Assembly (NCBI GenBank): GCA_023213315.1
Contig: JAKCPI010015453.1
Location: 62,001-126,000 of the forward strand
DNA: 64,000 nucleotides
Reading direction: 5' to 3'
From: Euborellia annulipes
Taxonomy: Eukaryota; Arthropoda; Insecta; Dermaptera; Anisolabididae
Part shown: positions 56,770-64,000 of the stretch, one piece after another
Numbering within the stretch: the stretch's first letter is position 1
Layout of the letters: each line of letters begins with the position of its first letter
Made by a program: the position numbers and the translations under genes
Notes under the pieces: generated by a model
What the model saw: the letters and a program-made list of their open reading frames with translations, nothing else
What the model was told of the DNA's origin: nothing
Database searches by the model: none

Positions 56770-57002
56770 TAAAAATTAAATAAAAGATTTTTTTTATTTA
56801 ATCTTCTGACTGCAAAGTTCCTTCCTTGATTAAATCTCCACATTCATAAGACATTAAATTTAAATTTATTTAAAGTCTTTTTCTGCATTGGAGGCCATTT
56901 AGAGCCCGCCTCTATTTTTTTTTTTTTTTTTTTGTTTGCAATCCTTGATTGAATGTGTGCTGCTGAAATCATTTAGATTGAACGCATACCCGATCTAGCA
57001 AA

Positions 57003-57522
57003 AACGTCTGTGTGTGTGTGTCTGTATGTGAACAAAGTATCTCAAGAATGAAAAGAGCTAGAAAGTTGAAATTATATATTTAAGTTAGGCACCCCCATGG
57101 GGTGTGACACGAAGCTTTTGAACAAAATCGGCCAAAGAGTACTAGTACTTTACTGATGTACTTTTTCCGTTTTTTTTTTTTCGATTTTCTCAAAATTCGC
57201 TCCAACGATTTTGATTAAAATTCAAAAATCAATTATTTTTTAGATGCTCTTTAAAATGTATATTCTCATTTTGCTATTGAAATCTTCTGAAGACACACTT
57301 TACTCTTGTACTCTCATAGGAAGGATAGGAGAAATGGTTGCTATGGTAACAAAATATAAATATTATCCCATGTTTATAAATTTTACATCTTGAATTTTAA
57401 TATTTTGCGGAAAATATATGTCGACACGAAAAAATCTGGTGTGACAAGCACAGAACACAACTTTCGATTACCGAAGGGTAAGAGAAAGTTGTGTGCTGTA
57501 CGACGAGTCACACCAGATTATT
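57003..57522 (+). mobile_element. Family A element, 5'-truncated
   Basis: From the (GT)n tract at 57009-57021 to the hairpin end GAGTCACACCAGA. Confidence 0.7.
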
Positions 57523-58056
57523 TTTCAAGAATCTAATCAAAAGATATCAGGTATCAGCAAATTGATCTGATTGCGGAATAGAAACCTGATCCAGGCGAGA
57601 GTTCCCTTTCCAATTAATTTAATAACATCAATTTATGTTGTTTTTTTTTTTGTTTTTTAATGAACAAGGCAAATTTTTGTTTTTCCTTAAATAAAAAAAA
57701 AGTTTTTTTTTTCTAATACAAATTTCCATTTCTCCATTTACTCAGCAGAAATTTACGAGATGTTCATATAATAAAAAAAATCTAATTTTTTTTTGAACTT
57801 ATTGATTGAAAGTATTCTAGGATTCTTGTATATCACTCATATCGTATTACAAATTCACGGTTCTGGGCAGCTGAGGCCATTTAGGGTTTTAATATTTAGG
57901 TAGATTTTAATATTGATTAATACCAATGGGGACGTTCCACATTCTGGTTTCTCATTTTGAGGTAGTAAGGTCCCTCGCCTCACAACTACTCTCTTGGCGT
58001 ACGACATGTCCAAACGTGTCCAAAAGTTGTGGTACTTACTCAGCAATAATTTTTTT
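57523..58056. other. AT-rich spacer with a family D scrap
   Basis: TACCAATGGGGACGTTCCAC (57921-57940) resembles family D. Nothing else recognised. Confidence 0.35.
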
Positions 58057-58057
58057 T

Positions 58058-58400
58058 TTTAGAATGGGTGCATAAGGTCCGAAGACCTATAATGACCAAT
58101 AGTCACATGCAGCCAGGAAGAAAATAAAAACAAAAGGAGAAGCAAAAGGGGAAACTCAACTGCGGGAACTGAGAAGTGCCTGTTGAGGTTAGACTTGAAA
58201 GTCTGAAGATTGTAGGTTTTGTGTAAGATAGACGCAGGGAGCTTGTTCCAATCACGGGAGGTATGGGGACAAAGGAAGAATGAAATTGATTTGTTCTGTT
58301 AGTCGTGATCTGAACAGCATAGGGATGCTGGGAAGATGCCTCCTCTCTTGTGTTCAGTGACCATATGTTGCATTGGGGGTGATTCTTAATTCGGCAGAGC
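58058..58400 (-). pseudogene. LINE ORF2 C-terminus and 3' end
   Basis: Minus strand encodes RTNQFHSSFVP in one frame then TSRDWNKLPASI and NLQTFKSNLNRHF in another, the R-D-W-N-x-L-P and F-K-x-x-L-x-x-x-F motifs found after the RT domain of non-LTR elements. One frameshift and a stop break it. The minus-strand 3' end meets an A tract (T run at 58051-58060 on plus). Confidence 0.6.
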
Positions 58401-58790
58401 ATTGACCATGGTAATACCTGTAGCTAATCTTTCGCCTATGGCTCTGTTGTACTTTTCTTTTCGGTGAGTTTTATATTATATATATAGATTACCCAAATCA
58501 AGACTCAGCCGCAAAAAAAATTGTCCCCAACAAGAATCGAATTAGGCCTTGTTTACAAGACTGGAGCTCTTACCCGTTCGGCTACCTGACACTGTTAATA
58601 TAGGCCTATAACAAAATAATTCAAACTTATAGAACTCGGAAATCTTCAAAGTCGGTTTTCTTGAGTGTTCTTGAATAGTGCATCGTACTGCTTTAGGAAA
58701 TTGATGTCCAGATACTAATCTGTCAAATCCTATGAGTTTAACAAAATCAGTTACCCACCACCCGTGGGGTCCCCTTGCACGACCATTCAT

Positions 58791-58873
58791 AAAAATCTGG
58801 TGTGACTGGCGCACAGCACACAACTTTCTCTTACCCTCGGTAATTGAAAGTTGTGTACTGTGCTTGTCACACC
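58791..58873 (-). repeat. Solo family A hairpin
   Basis: Complete hairpin TCTGGTGTGACTGGCGCACA ... GTGCTTGTCACACC with no element body. A SINE1 starts at its right edge. Confidence 0.65.
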
Positions 58874-59126
58874 TTTTTTCTTTTTGTTTTAAACATTCAC
58901 ACTTTTTTCTCATTCACACTCATACTCACACACACATTCACAGAGTCTTTTCGCCAACTCAGGCTATATAAGACTTTGACGATAACCGTTATTGATTTAA
59001 TATGCATATATGGGGTCCAGGCATTTATATTTAAGCCATTTGGTATCCAAATGGCCTGGGGGTCCGGACCCGCGACTCTTGGTATACGAGGCTGACACGC
59101 TAACCCCTACACCAATCCACGAGGGC
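58874..59126 (-). mobile_element. SINE1 copy
   Basis: Inverted tail, GCCAACTCAGGC, box B as GGGTCCGGACCCGCG on plus, head GATTGGTGTAGGGGTTAG on minus. Confidence 0.65.
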
Positions 59127-59587
59127 AAAACGTCTTCTAATTCGTTTTAGAAGTTTAAAAAGCTCGTTAATTCATACTGTTTTGAAGAGAGACAAGTTCT
59201 TCTCGTTCATTTGTTTTACTTTTCACTGAAAGGAAATGAGAAGAGGCGAGAGGGAAATTGAGAGCTTCTCTTAATAAAAAAAAAAAAAAAAAATTGAGAT
59301 ACTTTGCTGTTTTATTGACAATTTCTTCTCTTTGAGAGACAAAATGACGTCATTTCTATTTATCCAATTATCATTATTTTCTCAATTTTAAGTTCTTTTT
59401 TTTTTGTCAATAAGAATATTCTCTCTTTACCTTTGCAATGTTTGTTCTTAGATGAAAAAGTGGAAGAAAGAGAGAAAAAAAAATGAAACTTAAAGTGCTC
59501 GAGAGCACAAACATTTGGAGAGAGAGAGAGAGAGAGAGTTAGTCTTGAACAATTTATCTTTGTTGAACAAAGCAATTAAAAACTTGC

Positions 59588-59690
59588 TGCGCGCCAAGCA
59601 AATGGTATTGCTACTAAAGCCCTTCTTGAGCAAACATATGCGGCGGCGAAGGGCTTAGAACAGGAGGCACTTGAAACCAACCCCCCTTGA
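59588..59690 (+). CDS. Possible 3'-terminal coding stretch, unidentified
   Basis: The frame reads LAARQANGIATKALLEQTY then AAAKGLEQEALETNPP and a stop, with GC-rich codons in AT-rich DNA, an alanine-rich helix. No convincing acceptor lies just upstream, so it may be a retrocopy fragment. Confidence 0.25.
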
Positions 59691-60198
59691 AATGCTCTCG
59701 GAAACTATCTATTTATTTATTTGCTTACTTCCTCAATTTTCTTCCAAATTTTAGTCTTTTTTTTTGTGCTCTCTTATCAGCTTATTGCAGTGTTTGAAAA
59801 TAAATTGATGTTGCCAGCAGATAACTTGACTAAATTAAATTTGATGTTTTTTTTTTATGTAATATAATTAGAGAATGGAGAAAAAGTCTTTCGACTTTTG
59901 TCAATTTTTAGACTTTGCGTGATTTTCTTAGATAAATAAACTTTTTTTGAGATTTTCAAAAACGACTTTTTTGGCGGTTTTTAAAAAAAAGCGACTTTTT
60001 TATATTTTTTAATATAATATGCTTTTTTTTTATTTATTTATACCATTTGGCGTTCAAATGATATAAATAAATTTTCAGCAGAATGCCTGGGATCCTAGCC
60101 CGGGCCCATTGGCCTTTAAGACTGTATCATTATTGACATATCTCAACAATGACTCTCTAGCCTCTCGACCACGGTGGGGGGGGGTACTTTTATAAAAG

Positions 60199-60277
60199 AT
60201 CTGGTGGGACAAGAACAGAACACAACTTTACCAAAGGTAAGAGAAAGCTGTGTGCTTTGTTTGTCACACCAGATTTT
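60199..60277 (+). repeat. Solo family A hairpin
   Basis: ATCTGGTGGGACAAG ... AAAGGTAAGAGAAAG ... TTGTCACACCAGA without a body. Confidence 0.6.
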
Positions 60278-60489
60278 TATACTTTTATACTAACCATATT
60301 TCTGTAGAGAGATAAGTTCTCTATTTTTACTTTCTCATATAATTAATTGTTAAATTTGACAGTGATTTATTAGTCACTTTTTTTTTTTGCCAAAAACAGA
60401 CTTTTTAACAGACTATTTGGCAACTTTTTTTCCGAACATAAGTGACTTTTTTCCGCTCTCTAAATATTATAAGGGGAAAGTGTTATGCT

Positions 60490-61320
60490 ATCAAACCTCC
60501 CAATATTTTTTTATATATCTTTACGTTTCAGGTCATAACGACCCCAGAAATGCAAATAAAATATTTTACTGTGCATACATAGACAATATGTGACAGTCCA
60601 CATGAAAAGGTACCAAATCTTCACTGGGGTCAAAATTGAGTTTTTGTGCTTTCTGTACAGAACACATCCTTCTGAACAAGCCGGTATTTTTAGAATTTTT
60701 TTTATCATTTTTTTGTTTGGAAGATATGAATTTTTATAAAATTTTGGTTATGAAAAATCTAGTTTTTAGAAAAATGAGTTTAATGTTTTGTTTTTTCAAT
60801 TTTTTTTTATATATAATACATCGATTCGATATTTCATCATATACTAGATAAGATGAAGAACTAGAGAATCGGAATCAGTAATAAAAAAAAAATCGATTTT
60901 TATGAACTTTTGTTAATCGCTTCTACTGAAAATTTAGCCCAGTGAAGATTTGGGACCTTTTCATGTGGAAGGTCACATATACACTGTATGTGTGTATGTG
61001 ATGTGCATTTTTTTGTTAATATCTCTGGAACTATTCATCAGATTAGGTTGAGGTTTGGCAAATATGTAGTCCTAAGTGGGCTTAAGAAAGTATTAAAACT
61101 AGAAATGAATCGTATCGCAGAGAGCGGTAAATTATTATCGTTTCTTATGAACCAAATCTTTTGAAACTCAGCCATAATAATTAGGACGATAGCTTCTAGA
61201 CCTGGAGCAAATTTCATGACAATTCGTTCAGTAGTTCAGAAATTATTCAGAAAAATTGCGTTTCAAGATTTCGAACTTCCTTATTTCATAGAATGTATCG
61301 AGATCTAATTAAGTATTTTA
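60490..61320. repeat. Family F repeat, inverted relative to 30170-30650
   Basis: TTTCAGGTCATAACGACC, TTCTAGACCTGGAGC and CGTTCAGTAGTTCAGAA match the other copy in reverse, but with longer internal sequence. Confidence 0.5.
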
Positions 61321-61435
61321 TTTTATTATATAATTAAATATAATTAATATATTTAAATCTCACATACATTGTTTGTTTAAATTGTTAAATTTTAATTTCA
61401 TAATAGATTAATTGCTTTGATTTTGTGGGATTTAG

Positions 61436-62115
61436 GAGAGTTTATAATTGTATTAAGTTAATAATTTAATTACCAAAAATAATAAATGAATGACTTTTGA
61501 CTTGAGCAGTTTTTCACGTAATATAGAACTGACAACATTGCATTCATCAGCTATCTCTTTTAAATCTTAAAAGCCTTCAATTTTATTTTATTTCAATTAT
61601 TAATGCAAATCAGTTTAAACACAATGGACGATTTGCGAGAAAAAATGTCATAAAACGGAAAAAAAAAATGTAACTGACAGCGAGAAATGAGTATTATTTT
61701 ATGCAACGTTGCCACACTGGTCTGAGTCTCGTGACTTACTTATTTTTAAATTTGGCCTACTGTCATTTTCGAGAATTTTCTGACTTTCTTGTTAATATAT
61801 CTTTAAAAACCCACATCAGAAACTTTTGATTTTATGTTTAACGTATTCCTCGGAAGTGAATTGATAAAAATGTAAGTTTTTTGTTTTTTTACCTATTGCA
61901 GAGGTGGCCATATAATTGGATATGTGTGCGTTTCGTCGACATTCCCCATAGACTACATGTTAAATTTCAATTTTTTTTTTTAAATTAATTACACGATAAC
62001 CCTGCGTCAGATTTGCTTCAAAATTTTATTTTATACGTATTTGATAATGATTAATAACATATTAAAAATTAGCTTTTAATCTAACAAAGTGCTTTAATGT
62101 TCGAACAATCTTAAG
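61436..62115. mobile_element. Family E element, left-truncated
   Basis: Colinear with 22780-23441 (GACTTGAGCAGT, CACAATGGACGATTTGCGAG, GTGTGCGTTTCGTCG) and ends GTTCGAACAATC then TTAA. Confidence 0.6.
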
Positions 62116-62442
62116 AACGAGGGGGGAAAGTTTTGCAACTTTATTGCCTATTTCTTTAAATTAATTCAAGTTCTCCTTGTACTTGTTCCCTTCTAATTTT
62201 GTTAGTCTCTTTTTCTGGTTAGAATAATTTGAAGTAGAATCGTGAGAATTCAAATAAAAATAAGGGAATTTAATTAAAGGACGCCGTATCAATGGCTATT
62301 AAAATAGACAAGGGATAATATTATCTCTCTAAACTCTAATTTCCATAGAACGCTTCTTTTTTTTTTATACGTGTACTTTGAGTGAATCGTTTGCTATTTT
62401 TTCCTCTTTTTTTTCTTTCTTTCTTTTTTTTATGTGTAAAAG

Positions 62443-62606
62443 TTAAGGAGCAGTTTAATAGACCATTAGGGCAAAAAGAGAAGGCGGAGTTGGTGAAGAA
62501 GGCGTGCGAATTGCTTGCCAAAGAATTGCTGGTTAAGGGCTCTGGCCAAATTTTACGCTTCCCCCGAATAAAGTTAGTCTACGCTCAAATGGTCGATTAT
62601 AATAAG
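62443..62606 (+). CDS. Internal exon of an unidentified gene
   Basis: A long pyrimidine tract and AAAAG acceptor precede 62443; the donor AAG|GTAAAC follows 62606. The 54 codons are fully open and GC-rich relative to their flanks. They encode KEQFNRPLGQKEKAELV, KKACELLAKELLVKGSG and QILRFPRIKLVYAQMVDYNK. Composition and codon pattern look like a constrained cytosolic or nuclear protein, with a Lys/Leu-rich helix followed by a basic-hydrophobic strand. Phases are 1 in and 0 out. No family is recognised and no partner exon is in the window. Confidence 0.55.
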
Positions 62607-62732
62607 GTAAACAAAAAAAAAATAAAAATCAACTTTTCTTCATTAATTATTTAATAAAAAAATCTTGACATGGACTGTTCCTTTTTCGACTATCTACCAG
62701 ATATAGGGGAATATCAATTCCCCCCTTAACTT

Positions 62733-63292
62733 TGGTAAGAGAAAGTTGTGTTCTGTGCGTGCCACACCAGAATTTTTGTTATTCAGGTTTAGAATTCAAG
62801 ATGTAAAATTTATAAACATGGGAAGATATTTATATTTTGTTACCATGGCAACCATTTCTCCTATCTTTCCTATGAAGTACAAGAGTAAAATGTACTTCAA
62901 AAGATTTCAAGGAGAAATGGAGAATATACATTTAAAGAGAATAAAAAAATTGATTTTTTGAATTTTAATCAAAATCTTTGGAGCCGAATTTTGAGAAAAT
63001 CGAAAAAAACTGAAAAAGCACATCAGTAAAATACTAGTACTTTTGGCCGATTTCGTTCAAAAGCCTCGTGTCACGTGCCAGAGGGGTGACTAACTTAAAT
63101 ATAAAATTTCAACCTCGTAGCTCAATTCCTTCAATTTTAAAATTGAACACCCACTCCACAGACAGACTTTTTTGATTCAGGGGACCTCAAAACGTGTATA
63201 TCCATCAAAATCTCGACATCGAATTTTTGACATCAATCCATTACTTTCTCTCTATATATATATTAACATATAAATAGAGGAAAGAGAAAGTA
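62733..63292 (-). mobile_element. Family A element with half hairpin
   Basis: Starts mid-hairpin (GGTAAGAGAAAGTTGTG), runs through the family body and ends GAGGAAAGAGAAAGT. Confidence 0.7.
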
Positions 63293-63450
63293 AAAAGTGT
63301 CATCTTTGAAAAAATCAATTTTGTATTTTAGTTAAACCTCCAATGCCTTCGAAATATAAGATCAAATAAAACTCTTTGAAAAATACAATTGTGTTTATTA
63401 AGGCTTTAGAGGTTTGTTGAGAGGCCAGAGTTGCTGACAAATGTCAATAA

Positions 63451-63699
63451 TAGCTCTCGGGGCTTGGTGTAGTGGTTAGCGTGCTAACCTCGTATACCAA
63501 AGTCGCAGGTTCGGACCCCAGGCAGTCCGATGATTTTATTTAAGCCAATTGGATACCAAATGGCTTAAATAAGAATGCCTGGACCCTAAATAATATATAT
63601 TCATAACGGTTATCGTCAAAGTCTTAAATGGCCTAAGTTGCCGAAAAGACTGTGTGAATGTGAGTGTGAATGAGAAAAAAGTGAAGTGAAAGAAAAAAA
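63451..63699 (+). mobile_element. SINE1 copy with ~12-bp target duplication
   Basis: AAATGTCAATAA at 63439-63450 and 63700-63711. Head GGGCTTGGTGTAGTGGTTAG, box B AGGTTCGGACCCC, A-rich tail. Confidence 0.8.
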
Positions 63700-63721
63700 A
63701 AATGTCAATAAGATAGTCTGG

Positions 63722-63875
63722 AAGCCATGGGGCGGTCCGATCCGCCCAGGCAATTCGATGTATATTTATTTAAATCATTTAGATACCAATGGTATAAATA
63801 AAAACTCCTAGACCCAAAATATATAACGTATTTAAATAATATGTATCATTTAAAAGTCTATGGCCTAAGATGCCG
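63722..63875 (+). mobile_element. SINE1 remnant, head lost
   Basis: Diverged AAATCATTTAGATACC hairpin and GGCCTAAGATGCCG. Confidence 0.4.
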
Positions 63876-63878
63876 AAA

Positions 63879-64000
63879 AAATCTTGTGTGACAAGCACAG
63901 AACACAACTTTCAATTACCTAAGATAAGAGGTGCTGTGTCGAGATATATTTAGTTTTCGTTGGTACGTATAATAAAATTCAAGATGGTAAAATTTTTAAA
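63879..64000 (-). repeat. Family A element start, cut by window end
   Basis: TCTTGTGTGACAAGCACAG hairpin start, then GTCGAGATATATTTAG and TAAAATTTTTAAA. Confidence 0.55.

Larger units (their letters stand above)
56177..56842. repeat. Palindromic element with inverted hammerhead motifs, split by R3
   Basis: Arms 56177-56346 and about 56684-56842 are inverted repeats (GGAACTTTGCAG mirrored by CTGCAAAGTTCC). The R3 retroposon 56347-56573 lies between them. Outer element boundaries and target duplication were not resolved. Confidence 0.6.

Noticed and set aside
1..64000. CRISPR arrays, operons, bacterial regulatory sites
   Set aside because: Repeats are interspersed with target duplications rather than regularly spaced, and genes have spliceosomal introns; this is eukaryotic DNA.

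Overview
The window is eukaryotic nuclear DNA that is strongly A+T-rich and dominated by transposable elements. Its only multi-exon gene that can be fully assembled encodes a secreted protein with the juvenile-hormone-binding/takeout signature (LGLPALDPL). That family, together with AIG1-like coding sequence, points to an arthropod, probably an insect. No species can be named from the sequence alone.

Genes. A four-exon takeout/JHBP-like gene lies on the minus strand at 6063-10349 and encodes 271 residues. A paralogue enters on the same strand further left; only its promoter, 5' UTR exon and first coding exon (610-749) are inside the window. The two genes share a TATA box, an intron ending one base before the ATG, and the same donor phase, so they are a tandem duplicate pair. 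Other coding evidence is isolated exons: an AIG1/ADTRP-like exon (14274-14590), a 3'-terminal exon of unknown type (46351-46458), a well-bounded internal exon (62443-62606), and weaker candidates at 12330, 17651, 36328 and 59588. A CpG-rich promoter with a probable first exon lies at 43608-43875.

Repeats. At least ten families make up most of the rest. Family A is a ~0.65-1.0 kb element present in more than 20 copies. One end is a TATA-rich hairpin beginning ACTTTCTCTTACC; the other is an ~80-nt hairpin ending GTCACACCAGA, whose loop contains the reverse complement of the opposite terminus. It has an internal GT/GTCT microsatellite and inserts in poly(T) tracts, which resembles non-autonomous Helentron (Helitron2) elements. 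There are tRNA-headed SINEs of two types (SINE1 ~255 bp, SINE2 ~400-530 bp with an (AAT)n tail) and a third retroposon (R3) with 14- and 17-bp target duplications. Several hAT-type elements carry perfect 8-bp duplications, some elements are flanked by TTAA, and two LINE ORF2 C-terminal remnants are present.

Most unusual feature. Repeated hammerhead-ribozyme-like motifs (CUGANGA ... GAAACGUC) occur mostly as inverted pairs in palindromic elements. The best element (48959-49420) has a perfect 14-bp target duplication and foldable stems. Another pair (56240-56284 and 56725-56769) has complete stems I and II in one copy. Two further copies form a direct tandem repeat (~431-nt spacing) just downstream of the CpG-rich promoter. 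This fits non-autonomous Penelope-like or retrozyme-like elements, but the ribozyme call is an inference from motif and pairing.

Layout. 1-6 kb: paralogue start, family A, a hAT with nested hammerhead palindrome. 6-10.5 kb: JHBP gene with TE-filled introns. 10.5-18 kb: SINEs, a TIR element, the AIG1-like exon, hammerhead pairs. 18-28 kb: family A, two inverted hAT copies, TTAA element. 28-33 kb: LINE remnants, AT-rich spacer, R3. 33-43 kb: nested family C and family A. 43.4-46.5 kb: CpG promoter, tandem hammerhead repeat, terminal exon. 46.5-51 kb: family A cluster with nesting and the hammerhead element. 51-64 kb: SINEs, LINE end, hammerhead pair, internal exon and further family A copies.
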